Shown one piece after another: positions 28,087 to 36,471 of a DNA stretch of 64,000 nt; within the stretch, counting starts at the first letter, position 1; the number at the start of each line of letters is the position of its first letter. The notes below the pieces were generated by a model, which had not been told where the DNA came from, searched no databases, and saw only the letters and a program-made list of their open reading frames with translations. The translations under genes were made by a program, and so were the position numbers. This DNA comes from Tepidimonas aquatica (GTDB taxonomy: Bacteria; Pseudomonadota; Gammaproteobacteria; Burkholderiales; Burkholderiaceae_C): contig NZ_VJNA01000009.1 in the NCBI RefSeq assembly GCF_007556585.1, positions 23,562 to 87,561 on the forward strand, given 5' to 3'.

Positions 28087-28896
28087 TCAGCCCCTCAGGT
28101 ACAGCCACGGGAAGGCGCGCCGGTGCGCCCAGCGGAACAGCTGGTCCATCACCAGCCCGATGGCGCCGATCAGCAGGATGCCGACGAAGATCTTGTCGGT
28201 CTGCAGGAAGCGCTGGGCCTTCAGGATGGCGTAGCCGAGCCCGGAGTTGGCCGCCACCAGCTCGGCCACCACCAGGTAGGTCCAGGCCCAGCCCATCGTC
28301 ACGCGCAGCGTGTCCAGCAGCGCCGGCTTGGCCGCCGGCAGGATCACCCACTGGATGATCTCGCCGGTGCGCGCGCCCATGGTCTGCGCCGCCTCCACCT
28401 GCGCCATCGGCACGCGGCGCACGTCCTCGGCCATCATCAGCACCATCTGGAAGAAGGTGCCTATCCAGATGATGGCGATCTTGGACGCTTCGCCGATGCC
28501 GACCCACAGCATCACCAGCGGGATGAAGGCCACCGCCGGCATGTAGCGGATGAAGTCGGTCAGCGGCTCCAGCAGCGCCTGCACCGGGCGGAAGGTGCCG
28601 ATCAGCAGCGCCAGCGGCAGCGCGATCACCGCCGACAGCACGAAGCCGGCACCGACGCGGTAGACGCTGATCAGCAGGTCGCCGAGCAGCCCATCCTCGC
28701 GCCACCAAGTCACCAGCCGCGCGGCCACGTCCAGCGGCGAGGGCAGGAACACGCGGTCGACCACCTGCAGCGCCGCCAGTGCCCACCACAGCGCCAGCGG
28801 CACCAGCAGGCCTAGGCTCGCGTACCACCAGTACGCGCGGCGGCCGATCGGGGCGCGCAGTCGCCAGGCGCTGCGGCGCCGGCCGGATGAAGGCAT
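28087..28896 (-). CDS. ABC transporter permease of the guanidine operon
   Basis: The 269-residue protein has six predicted membrane helices and the BPD_transp_1 EAA region (QVEAAQTMGARTGEIIQWV) that contacts the ATPase. It is of the NitT/TauT permease class. I chose the ATG at 28896. A GTG at 28908 overlapping the preceding stop (GTGA) is an equally plausible coupled start and would add four residues. It sits between the substrate-binding protein and ATPase genes. Confidence 0.9.
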   Translation of the reverse strand: MPSSGRRRSAWRLRAPIGRRAYWWYASLGLLVPLALWWALAALQVVDRVFLPSPLDVAARLVTWWREDGLLGDLLISVYRVGAGFVLSAVIALPLALLIGTFRPVQALLEPLTDFIRYMPAVAFIPLVMLWVGIGEASKIAIIWIGTFFQMVLMMAEDVRRVPMAQVEAAQTMGARTGEIIQWVILPAAKPALLDTLRVTMGWAWTYLVVAELVAANSGLGYAILKAQRFLQTDKIFVGILLIGAIGLVMDQLFRWAHRRAFPWLYLRG

Positions 28897-28904
28897 GGGT
28901 GCGC

Positions 28905-29903
28905 TCACTTGGCCCCCGCGACGTCACGCACCAGCGAGGCGTCCAGCCCCTTGGCCGGATCGACCTTGCCTTCCATCAGCTTGTTGTCCTGCAGGAAGCG
29001 CACGATGGTCGGCGCCACCGCCAGCAGCGAGGTCGGCTCGCTGGCCGGACCAAAGGCCTTCAGGTTGTCGGCCTGGTCGAAGAAGCGCGTGCCGGCCAGG
29101 AAGACCGCGTACTCCTTCGGGTCCATCTCGACCACCTTGGCCATGATCTGCGCCGCCTCGGCCGGGTTGGCGCGGATGAAGGCCTGCACGTCGTACCAGG
29201 CGCGTACCATGCCGATGAAGTCCTTGCGCTTGGCGGGGTCCTTCAGCGCCTTGTCGTGCGCCACCAGCAGGTCCGGGATCATGCCGGGCAGGTCCCTGGA
29301 GGTGAACAAGGCCTTACCTTTGCCGCTGGCCTCGATGCGCGCGATCCACGGGTTCCACACCACTGCGGCGTCCACGCGGCCGGCCATGAAGGCGGCGGCC
29401 GCATCGCCGGCGGCAAGGTTGACCACCTGCACGTCCTTCAGCGTCAGGCCGTGGCGGCTCAGCGCCACCGTCAGCAGGAAGTGCGAGACGCTGAACTCCT
29501 CCAGTGCGATCTTCTTGCCCTTCAGGTCGGCGAACGACTTGATGCGCGGGCCGACCATGATGGCGTCGTTGCCGGCCGAGTTGTCGTTGACCAGGATCGC
29601 CTTCAGCGGCACGCCCTTGGCCAGCGGCGCCATCGTGTCGCTCCACGTCTGCGAGTTGGCGTCGAGCTGGCCGGCCGACAGCGCGGCGATCGAGTCGGTG
29701 TAGTTGGCGAACCAGACCAGCTTGACATCGGCGCCGTGCTTCTTGAAGAAGCCCTTCTGCTCGGCGACGTACCAGGCCACCCAGCCGGGCCAGTCGGAAA
29801 CCCCGACGCGGACGGTGGCCTGTGCGGCCAGGGGAGCGGTGAAGGCGGCGGCCGCAAGGGCCAGTGTCACGAAGGTGCGGCGTGCGAAGGTGGGCAGAGG
29901 CAT
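28905..29903 (-). CDS. ABC transporter substrate-binding protein, riboswitch-controlled
   Basis: The 332-residue periplasmic protein has a signal peptide (RRTFVTLALAAAAFTAPLAAQA, residues 8-29 or so) and the NMT1/NitT-TauT-like fold starting VRVGVSDWPGWVAWY. It is the first gene of the operon, 42 nt downstream of the guanidine-I riboswitch, and has a clear AGGAG site. Given that control, it most likely captures guanidine or a close derivative. Specificity cannot be read directly from the sequence. Confidence 0.9.
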   Translation of the reverse strand: MPLPTFARRTFVTLALAAAAFTAPLAAQATVRVGVSDWPGWVAWYVAEQKGFFKKHGADVKLVWFANYTDSIAALSAGQLDANSQTWSDTMAPLAKGVPLKAILVNDNSAGNDAIMVGPRIKSFADLKGKKIALEEFSVSHFLLTVALSRHGLTLKDVQVVNLAAGDAAAAFMAGRVDAAVVWNPWIARIEASGKGKALFTSRDLPGMIPDLLVAHDKALKDPAKRKDFIGMVRAWYDVQAFIRANPAEAAQIMAKVVEMDPKEYAVFLAGTRFFDQADNLKAFGPASEPTSLLAVAPTIVRFLQDNKLMEGKVDPAKGLDASLVRDVAGAK

Positions 29904-29944
29904 GGCGGGCTCCTGGATGGGAAGGGCGCAGGGCGAACGTGTCG

Positions 29945-30068
29945 CTGCGACCTCCCGGGCTTTTGTCCCGCCGTGTAGCCCCGGCTGCACCCAGCCGCGG
30001 CCGACCGCTCTCGGACCAGGCACCGGCCGCCGGAACAGCGGCGCGATCGGAACCCTAGCGGTCTTGGG
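29945..30068 (-). ncRNA. Guanidine-I (ykkC) riboswitch
   Basis: Read on the minus strand, the leader contains the conserved blocks of the ykkC guanidine-I aptamer in order: CTAGGGTTCCG (from 30059), CTGGTCCGAGAG (about 30020-30009) and ACACGGCGGGACAAAAGCCC (about 29976), followed by GGGAGG. GACC at 30064-30061 pairs with GGTC at 29952-29949 to close P1. No U-tract follows before the AGGAG of the first gene, so control of translation start is more likely than termination. Guanidine binding would switch the operon on. Confidence 0.93.
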
Positions 30069-30099
30069 GCGTCGTCCGCCCCCGCGCATCATCGGTGCA

Positions 30100-30115
30100 T
30101 GCAATCCCCATGCCA
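30100..30115 (-). promoter_or_regulatory. Sigma-54 promoter of the guanidine operon
   Basis: On the minus strand TGGCATGGGGATTGCA matches TGGCACG-N4-TTGCA with one mismatch and has both invariant dinucleotides correctly spaced. The start would be near 30090, about 25 nt before the riboswitch aptamer. It implies nitrogen-limitation control on top of guanidine sensing. Confidence 0.75.
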
Positions 30116-30226
30116 ACTGTAGGCCCATGGGGTGCAGAGCCCGACCCGCCCGCGAAAGCCACGCGGAATCCTCCAAGGGGAGGCCGAAGCCTCGTCACGA
30201 CTCAGGTGGTGATGATGCCTTCCCTG

Positions 30227-30241
30227 GCACGGAACATGTGC
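30227..30241. promoter_or_regulatory. NtrC-like enhancer site GCAC-N7-GTGC
   Basis: GCACGGAACATGTGC has the half-sites and 7-bp spacing of the NtrC consensus (TGCACCA-N3-TGGTGCA core). It lies about 140 bp upstream of the predicted sigma-54 start at 30090, a typical enhancer distance. A looser copy with N8 spacing lies at 30295-30310, inside the nrdJ 3' end. The rest of 30120-30288 shows no gene. Confidence 0.5.
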
Positions 30242-30288
30242 GGCTCTGGTGCATGCGCACCAAGGCCGGGCACACATCGGTCAGGCCC

Positions 30289-32706
30289 TCAACCGCACGC
30301 GCCCATGTGCCCGCAGGCGGTGCAGTGGTCGCAGCCATCGCGCCGGATGACGGCGCGCGCTCCGCACTCGGGGCATTTGCGCCCGGGCAGGGGTGCGGGC
30401 GTTGCGCCGATCGCGGCGGCCGCGCCGGGCGCATTCGGGGGAGTGGCCGGGCGCGCTTTGCGCTCGATGATCTGCTGGATCGCGTAGGCGATGGCGGCCA
30501 CCTCCGAGTCGTGCCACAGGGGCACGCGGGCGCCGTCCTCGCGCACGCGCTCGCCCAGGCGCACCGGGCCGCGGTCCCACACCACTTTGCGCATGTCGGC
30601 CAGCGCCCGCTCCAGGAAGCCCCCGCGCGCCGCCAGCGACAGCAGCCGCATGCTGGCCGAGATCCACTGTTGCGACTCGCCGCTTTGGCCCACCGGCATG
30701 AAGAACTCGATGGCCCGGCTGCGCGGGGTGCCATCGGCCTGCGTCACCGGCAGGAACGACACCACCAGATACAGCGTCTTGGGGCCCTCGGCGGTCCAGT
30801 ATTCGACTTTTTCGGCCACGGCCTCCAGCGCGCCGCGCGGACGTTTCTCGATCACCGCGCGCATCGGGTCGGTCGCCGTGGTCGCCGGTGCCGTCGCGGC
30901 GGGTTCTCCAGAGGTGCTCAGCACGGCGCCGACGATGGCGTTGGGCCGGTAGGTGGTCAGCCCCTTGAGGCCGGCGCGCCAGGCGTGCAGATACAGGTCG
31001 CGAAACGCCTCGTAGGGGCAGTCGGCCGGGACGTTGACGGTCTTGGAAATGGCCGAGTCGATGTAGGGCTGCACCGCCTCCATCATCGCCACATGGTCGG
31101 TGGGCGCGATCTCCAAGGCGCTGACGAAGGCCTCGGTCAAGGGGGTCTGCGGTCCATGCAGCGCCCGGTACAGACGCCAGGCGTGGTCCTGCACCTCGTA
31201 GACGCGCACGCTGCCGTCGGCCTCGCGCTTGCGGCGCGTGTAGGTCCACGCGAAGGCCGGCTCGACGCCGTTGGAGGCGTTGTCGGCGAACGCCAGGCTG
31301 ACGGTGCCGGTGGGCGCGATCGACAGCAGGTGGCTGTTGCGCAGGCCATGGGCGCGGATGGCCGCCTTCAATTCGTCGGGCAAGCGGCTGGCGAAGGTGC
31401 CTTCGGCCAGCACGGCATCGGCGTCGAACAGGGGGTAGGCCCCTTTTTCGCGCGCCAGCGCCACCGAGGCGCGGTAGGCCGCGTCGCGCATCGTTCGGGC
31501 GATGCGGCTGGCCATCGCGCGGCCTTCGTCACGGTCATAGCGCAGCCCGAGCATGATCAGCGCATCGCCCAGCCCGGTGAAGCCGACGCCGATGCGGCGC
31601 TTGGCGCGCGCCTCGGCCTGCTGCTGCGGCAGCGGCCAGTGCGTCACGTCCAGCACATTGTCCAGCAGCCGCACCTGCACCGCCACCGCTTGCGCAAAAG
31701 TGTCGAAGTCGAACCGAGCCGCCCCACCGTGCCCGAACGGATGGCGCACGAAGCGCGGCAGAATCAGGGGCCCCAGGCAGCAACAGCCGTAGGCGGGCAG
31801 GGGTTGCTCGCCGCAGGGATTGGTCGCCTCGATGTGCTCGACCGCACGCAAGTTGTTGTCGCGCTGGATGGTGTCGAGGAACAGAACGCCCGGCTCGGCA
31901 AAGTCGTAGGCCGAGCGCATGACGGTGTCCCACAGCTCGCGCGCCGGCAGGCGGCGGTACACCCACAGGCCATCGGCCTTTCGCGCCGCCCCGGCGGCTT
32001 TGAGTTCGTCGGACGGCTCGGCGCGGTGCACCAGCTCCCACTCGGCGTCGGCCTGCACGGCCTGGATGAAGGCATCCGGCACCGCGACCGAGACGTTGAA
32101 GTTGTTCCACCGACCCGGCGTGCGTTTGGCGGTGATGAAGTCGAGCACGTCGGGGTGGTCGATGCGCAACACCGCCATCTGCGCGCCGCGGCGGGCGCCG
32201 GCGCTTTCCACCGTTGCGCACGACTGGTCGAACACGTTGATGTAGCTGCACGGGCCGCTGGCGGTGGAGGCGGTGCCGCGCACCCGCGCCCCGCGCGGGC
32301 GAATGCGCGAGAAGTCGTACCCCACACCGCCGCCGCGGCGCATGGTCTCGGCAGCCTCGCGCAGCGCCTCGTAAATGCCGGGGTAGCCGTCGTCGTCCAT
32401 GCCCTGGATGCAGTCGCCCACGGGCTGCACGAAGCAGTTGATGAGGGTGGCCTGGATGCCGGTGCCGGCGGCGCTCATGATGCGTCCGGCGCCAACCGCC
32501 CCCTGCGCCAGATGCTGACGAAAGCGCGCTGCCCACTGCGCCTGCTGCTCGGGAGCTTCGGGGGTGGCCAGGGCGTGCGCCACGCGGTCGAGCAGATCGT
32601 CCAGTCCCCGTTCGCCGGGCTTGAGGTATTTCTCCCGCAGCACGTCCTGGCTGATGGGCTGGGGCGGCAGCGGCGGCGTGGGGTCGGGGGGCAGACAGCG
32701 GTCCAT
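30289..32706 (-). CDS. nrdJ: Adenosylcobalamin-dependent (class II) ribonucleotide reductase
   Basis: The 805-residue enzyme reduces ribonucleotides to deoxyribonucleotides using a B12-derived thiyl radical, independent of oxygen. Seen are the active-site Cys regions LINCFVQPVGD and NPCGEQPLPAYGCC, the substrate-site RRGGGVGYDFSRIRP and the barrel motif SIAPTGTVSLAF. A C-terminal zinc-ribbon-like tail (CPECGARAVIRRDGCDHC) ends in CGHMGACG. The ATG at 32706 was chosen over longer frames because similarity begins shortly after it. No cobalamin riboswitch or NrdR box was found upstream. Being oxygen-indifferent, it suits a nitrate-respiring life. Confidence 0.95.
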   Translation of the reverse strand: MDRCLPPDPTPPLPPQPISQDVLREKYLKPGERGLDDLLDRVAHALATPEAPEQQAQWAARFRQHLAQGAVGAGRIMSAAGTGIQATLINCFVQPVGDCIQGMDDDGYPGIYEALREAAETMRRGGGVGYDFSRIRPRGARVRGTASTASGPCSYINVFDQSCATVESAGARRGAQMAVLRIDHPDVLDFITAKRTPGRWNNFNVSVAVPDAFIQAVQADAEWELVHRAEPSDELKAAGAARKADGLWVYRRLPARELWDTVMRSAYDFAEPGVLFLDTIQRDNNLRAVEHIEATNPCGEQPLPAYGCCCLGPLILPRFVRHPFGHGGAARFDFDTFAQAVAVQVRLLDNVLDVTHWPLPQQQAEARAKRRIGVGFTGLGDALIMLGLRYDRDEGRAMASRIARTMRDAAYRASVALAREKGAYPLFDADAVLAEGTFASRLPDELKAAIRAHGLRNSHLLSIAPTGTVSLAFADNASNGVEPAFAWTYTRRKREADGSVRVYEVQDHAWRLYRALHGPQTPLTEAFVSALEIAPTDHVAMMEAVQPYIDSAISKTVNVPADCPYEAFRDLYLHAWRAGLKGLTTYRPNAIVGAVLSTSGEPAATAPATTATDPMRAVIEKRPRGALEAVAEKVEYWTAEGPKTLYLVVSFLPVTQADGTPRSRAIEFFMPVGQSGESQQWISASMRLLSLAARGGFLERALADMRKVVWDRGPVRLGERVREDGARVPLWHDSEVAAIAYAIQQIIERKARPATPPNAPGAAAAIGATPAPLPGRKCPECGARAVIRRDGCDHCTACGHMGACG

Positions 32707-32840
32707 GGCGATCGGGCGAGGTGCCGGTTGACGACAGGCCCTATTGGACACCCGCCGGCACGATCTGGCCACGCCGGCGCATCCTTCCGTTGGCCTATTC
32801 CCAACGGTCGATGCCGGCGGCGCCCGGCCCCCTCACCCGC

Positions 32841-33827
32841 TCACTTGAGCCAGCCGCGCTTGCGGAAGTACAGCATTGGCCCCACGGCGCTGGCCACCAT
32901 CAGCGCCAGCGCGAACGGGTAGCCCAGGCGCCACTCCAGCTCGGGCATGTACTGAAAGTTCATGCCGTAGATGCTGGCGATCAGCGTGGGCGGCAGCAGC
33001 GCCACGCTGGCCACTGAGAAGATCTTGATGATCTTGTTCTGGTTGATGTTGATGAAGCCGATCGTGGCATCCATCAGGAAGTTGATCTTGTCGAACAAGA
33101 ACGACGTGTGACCCTCGAGCGAGTCGATGTCGCGCAGGATCTGGCGTGCGTCTTCGAACTGCTCGGCGCTGAGCAGCCGCATGCGCATCAAAAAGCTGAT
33201 GGCGCGGCGCGTGTCCATCATGTCGCGCCGAATGCGGCCGGAGAGGTCCTCGTGGCGGGCGATGGCCGACAGCACCTGCTGCGCGCTGTCGTCGGTCAGT
33301 TGGCCCGACAGCACCTGCGCGCTGATCGATTCCAGCTCGTCGTGCACGCCCTCCAGGATGTCGGCGCAGTACTCGACGTCGGTGTCGTACAGCGCCAGCA
33401 GCACGTCCTTGGCGTCGTCGATGAGGCCGGGCATGCGCCGCGCGCGCAGCCGCAACAGGCGAAACACCGGCAGGTCCTCGTCGTGGATGGAAAACAGCAC
33501 CCCGTGGCTTTTGAGGTCCGGATTGCGGTCGTTCAGAATGAAGGCCACCCGCACATGGCGCGGGCCATCGTCGTCGTCGATGAGGAAGTCCGAGCGCACG
33601 TGCAGCTCGCCGTTGTCTTCCTCAAAGAAGCGCGCCGACTCCTCGATGTCGTCGTCCATCGCGTCTTCGGGGATGGACAGGCCGAAGTGCTGCCGTACCC
33701 AGCGGCGCTCCTCGGAGGTGGGCGACTCCATGTCGACCCAGATCGGTTGAAAGCGGGCCAGATCCTCCAGGGATTCGATTTCTTCCTGGAACAGGCGGCC
33801 GTTGACGAGCGTGAAGACGTTGAGCAT
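32841..33827 (-). CDS. corA: CorA-type magnesium/cobalt transporter
   Basis: The 328-residue protein has the long cytoplasmic funnel domain of CorA and two C-terminal membrane helices. The first ends in the signature YGMNFQYMPE, which forms the selectivity loop, and the basic tail YFRKRGWLK follows the second. The ATG at 33827 gives the usual length; the frame continues upstream without a ribosome site. It is transcribed toward nrdJ with a 134-bp gap that holds a 7-bp-arm hairpin (32787-32807) of uncertain role. Confidence 0.94.
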   Translation of the reverse strand: MLNVFTLVNGRLFQEEIESLEDLARFQPIWVDMESPTSEERRWVRQHFGLSIPEDAMDDDIEESARFFEEDNGELHVRSDFLIDDDDGPRHVRVAFILNDRNPDLKSHGVLFSIHDEDLPVFRLLRLRARRMPGLIDDAKDVLLALYDTDVEYCADILEGVHDELESISAQVLSGQLTDDSAQQVLSAIARHEDLSGRIRRDMMDTRRAISFLMRMRLLSAEQFEDARQILRDIDSLEGHTSFLFDKINFLMDATIGFININQNKIIKIFSVASVALLPPTLIASIYGMNFQYMPELEWRLGYPFALALMVASAVGPMLYFRKRGWLK

Positions 33828-34014
33828 GGCGGCGCGGGACGGGTCGGTGTTGGGGAGGGCAAGCGCTTGCGGCGGTGCGCACCCCACCCACACACGCAAG
33901 GCCGCGCCACGTGGGCGCCGTCAGCCGTCGCGCCGCAGGCCGGGCGCCGGCACCGCAAGCACGCGACTAGGGCTGCTTTCCACGGTGGGCTCCAAGGCTA
34001 CGGTGAAGCCTGCA

Positions 34015-35247
34015 TTATGGCACTTCGGCGGCCGGTTGGGGACGGTCGGCCAGCAGCGCGCGCAGCGCGGCGGCGTGCGCCTGGGCGTCGGCTTCGCCCA
34101 GGCGCATCAGGGCGTGCACGAAGGGCGGCTCGAACAGCAGGTAGCTGGCCAGCGCGGCGGCGCTGCCCGCGCTGCCGCGGCGCGTGTCCAGCGCCCCCAG
34201 GCCGGCCAGCGTGTCGCGGGTGGCGCGCGGCAGCGCGTGCGCGTGTTGCAGCGCCAGCTCGTCCAGCGACGCGCTGGGTTGGATGGCCAGCACATCCACC
34301 GGGCGGTAGGGCAACGCCTGCGCCACGGCGGGGGGCAGCGCGCGCAACGCCCGGCTGACGCGCTGGGCCTGCTCCACGTCGGCCTGCAGCGTGTCGTGGA
34401 ACACGCTGGCCAGGGCGTGGCCGGCGATGGTGCCGGCGCTGGGCTCGCCGCCGGCGGCGCTGCTGCGGCCCAGCGCGGCCCGTTGCGGCTGGCCGACGCC
34501 AATGACCAGGATGCGGTCGGCACCGGCGTGGATGGCCGCCGACAGCGGCGAGAGCTGGCGCATCGAGCCGTCGCCGAAATACTCCTTGTGGTCATCGACC
34601 CACAGCGGCACGGCGGGGAACAGAAACGGGATGGCGGCCGAGGCCATCAGGTGCTCGAGGCCGATGACGGCCGGCTCGGCGCGCCGCCCCGGGCGGCGCC
34701 AGGGCGGCAGCGCGCCGTCGCGGACCTGAAAAAACGTCCAATGCTCGCCCGTGGTGTAGCTGGAGGCTGTCACGCCCAGCGCGAACAGCACGCCGTTGTC
34801 GATGGCCGCGGCCAGCCGCGGCAGGTCGATGGCGCGGTGCAGCGTGTCCACCAGCGGCAGGCTGTCCAGCAGCGCGCGGTGGCGGCGGACCTGGCGCATC
34901 AACGTCAGCCCGGCGCTGAGCAGGTTCGGACGGCCCAGGCGCAGCGCCTGCAAGCGGTACACCTGCTCGGAGCGCAGCCGGCTCCAAAACGACGCCAGCC
35001 GGTCCAGCGCGTGCAAGCCTTCGTCGGCGCAACTGGCCACGAAGGTGGCGTTGAGCGCGCCGGCCGAGGTGCCCACCAGCACGTCGAACGGCAGCCGTGG
35101 GCCCGGCAGCAGGCGCGCCAGCGCGCGCAGCACCCCCACTTGGTAGGCGGTGCGCGCACCGCCGCCCATCAGCACCAGCGCCCGCCGCCCCGGGGGTGGG
35201 GGGGCATCGGCGGGCAAGGCGGTGGCAAGCAAGGTGTCCAGGGCCAT
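34015..35247 (-). CDS. Patatin-like phospholipase family protein
   Basis: The 410-residue protein begins with the patatin core. An oxyanion loop GGGARTAYQVGVLRAL is followed by the nucleophile elbow GTSAG and the catalytic Asp in FGDGSMRQ. These form the Ser-Asp dyad of bacterial patatin-like acyl hydrolases. The C-terminal 150 residues are helical. No signal peptide is seen, so a cytoplasmic or inner-membrane-associated lipid hydrolase is likely. It is divergent from hpf, in the place where rpoN is often found in other proteobacteria. Confidence 0.9.
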   Translation of the reverse strand: MALDTLLATALPADAPPPPGRRALVLMGGGARTAYQVGVLRALARLLPGPRLPFDVLVGTSAGALNATFVASCADEGLHALDRLASFWSRLRSEQVYRLQALRLGRPNLLSAGLTLMRQVRRHRALLDSLPLVDTLHRAIDLPRLAAAIDNGVLFALGVTASSYTTGEHWTFFQVRDGALPPWRRPGRRAEPAVIGLEHLMASAAIPFLFPAVPLWVDDHKEYFGDGSMRQLSPLSAAIHAGADRILVIGVGQPQRAALGRSSAAGGEPSAGTIAGHALASVFHDTLQADVEQAQRVSRALRALPPAVAQALPYRPVDVLAIQPSASLDELALQHAHALPRATRDTLAGLGALDTRRGSAGSAAALASYLLFEPPFVHALMRLGEADAQAHAAALRALLADRPQPAAEVP

Positions 35248-35342
35248 GGGGCTTGGCGGGTCGATTCGATTCAGTATCGATGTGGCGTGGGCGCGGCGGC
35301 CATCGGGACTATCCCGGGGCCGGGTTGGGCGCGGCGGGGCGC

Positions 35343-35371
35343 TTGTCACGACGCCGTCAAACGGGCATAGT
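35343..35371 (+). promoter_or_regulatory. Probable sigma-70 promoter of hpf
   Basis: TTGTCA (35343-35348) and CATAGT (35366-35371) are separated by 17 bp, giving a start near 35378 and a leader of about 95 nt before the hpf ATG. The rest of 35248-35472 shows no other feature. Confidence 0.45.
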
Positions 35372-35472
35372 AAGGGTGTGGGGTCAGCCGCACGGGCTGC
35401 CGCCCCACAAGGCGAACCCGGTCGGTCGGCGGCCGGGTCCAGTCCATTGAGGCAACGATAGGAGGCCCCGTC

Positions 35473-35805
35473 ATGAACCTGACCATCAGCGGACACCACC
35501 TCGAAGTCACGCCTGCGCTGCGCAGCTACGTCACGTCCAAGCTGGAGCGCATCTCCCGCCACTTCGATCAGGTGGTGGATATCCGTGTCCTGTTGTCGGT
35601 GGACAAGATCAAGGACAAGGATCACCGCCAGAAGGCCGAATGCAACATCCACGTCAAGGGCAAGGAGATTTACGCCGAGAGTACGCACGCCGACCTGTAC
35701 GCGGCGGTGGACGAGCTGGCCGACAAGCTCGACCGCCAAGTGCTGCGCTACAAAGACAAGGTGCAGGAGCACCACCACCTGCCGATGAAGCGGGAGGTGG
35801 CCTAA
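35473..35805 (+). CDS. hpf: Ribosome hibernation promoting factor (HPF/YfiA family)
   Basis: The 110-residue protein is the short HPF type that binds between the 30S head and body and helps form inactive ribosome dimers in stationary phase or stress. It starts [20 protein letters not shown] and contains the basic RNA-binding stretch [25 protein letters not shown] site precedes the ATG. It heads the hpf-ptsN-hprK set, but without the upstream rpoN usually present. A strong hairpin at 35838-35867 separates it from ptsN. Confidence 0.95.
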   Translation: MNLTISGHHLEVTPALRSYVTSKLERISRHFDQVVDIRVLLSVDKIKDKDHRQKAECNIHVKGKEIYAESTHADLYAAVDELADKLDRQVLRYKDKVQEHHHLPMKREVA

Positions 35806-35837
35806 GGCCCAGCATGGCGGCGTGTTGCTGCGCCGCA

Positions 35838-35867
35838 ACAAACCGCCTGCCGCTGCAGGCGGTTTGT
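35838..35867 (+). terminator. Perfect 13-bp hairpin between hpf and ptsN
   Basis: ACAAACCGCCTGC and its exact complement flank a CGCT loop, starting 33 bp after the hpf stop. The 3' arm ends in a T-rich run (GGTTTGTCGTT), as in an intrinsic terminator or attenuator. ptsN begins 70 bp later, so partial readthrough or a separate ptsN promoter is needed. Confidence 0.65.
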
Positions 35868-35937
35868 CGTTGCCAGTGTGGGCAAAATGCAACGCGGCGG
35901 CGTATCATCCGCGGTCTGCGCCCAAGGTGAAGTTTCC

Positions 35938-36408
35938 ATGAACCGTTTGTCCGCCATCCTACCCCCGGAGCATGTGCTCGTGGCCGTCGATGCCACCAGC
36001 AAAAAGCGCGCGTTCGAGGAAGCCGGTTTGCTGTTCGAGTCGCTGCACGGTCTCAACCGCGCGCTCATCACCGACAGCCTGTTTGCGCGCGAGCGCCTGG
36101 GCTCGACCGGCTTGGGGCATGGGGTGGCCATCCCGCATGGCCGCATCAAGGGGCTCAAGCAGCCGATGGCGGCGGTGTTTCGGCTGGCGCAACCCATCGG
36201 CTTCGATGCGCCGGACGAGCAGCCCGTCAGCCTGTTGATTTTCCTGCTGGTGCCCGAGGCGGCCACGCAAAAGCATTTGGAAATCCTGTCTGAGATCGCC
36301 GAGTTGCTCAGCGACGCGTCGCTGCGCGAGCAGCTCAAGGCCGCCGACAACCCGGCCACGCTGCACGGGTTGATCGCCAGCTGGCAGTCGGCGCACGCGC
36401 CGGCTTGA
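35938..36408 (+). CDS. ptsN: PTS IIA-like nitrogen-regulatory protein
   Basis: The 156-residue EIIA-Ntr receives phosphate on the His of GHGVAIPHGRI (about residue 65) from NPr/HPr in the nitrogen phosphotransferase system. It modulates potassium transport, nitrogen and stress responses through its phosphorylation state. The fold is a single PTS_EIIA_2 domain of typical length, ending in a helical tail. The ATG at 35938 is chosen because similarity begins at MNRLSAILPPEHV. It lies between hpf and hprK. Confidence 0.95.
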   Translation: MNRLSAILPPEHVLVAVDATSKKRAFEEAGLLFESLHGLNRALITDSLFARERLGSTGLGHGVAIPHGRIKGLKQPMAAVFRLAQPIGFDAPDEQPVSLLIFLLVPEAATQKHLEILSEIAELLSDASLREQLKAADNPATLHGLIASWQSAHAPA

Positions 36409-36471
36409 TGCACCGGCCGTCCCCGGCGGGACGGCCAGGCGTCGTACCGTTGCCTACCCCTTGGGCTGCCC

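Noticed and set aside
30247..30262. Palindrome TGGTGCATGCGCACCA as an NtrC site
   Set aside because: The half-sites are in the reverse order of the NtrC consensus; kept only as an unexplained palindrome near the better match at 30227-30241.
32787..32807. CCGTTGG/CCAACGG hairpin as a terminator after corA
   Set aside because: The stem is only 7 bp and no T-run follows on the transcribed strand.
32707..32840. Cobalamin riboswitch or NrdR boxes upstream of nrdJ
   Set aside because: Looked for because the enzyme needs B12, but no B12-box or NrdR-like repeat was found.
29704..32922. 1072-codon open frame on the plus strand across the binding-protein gene, riboswitch and nrdJ
   Set aside because: It runs through the aptamer and antisense to nrdJ without any recognisable motif.
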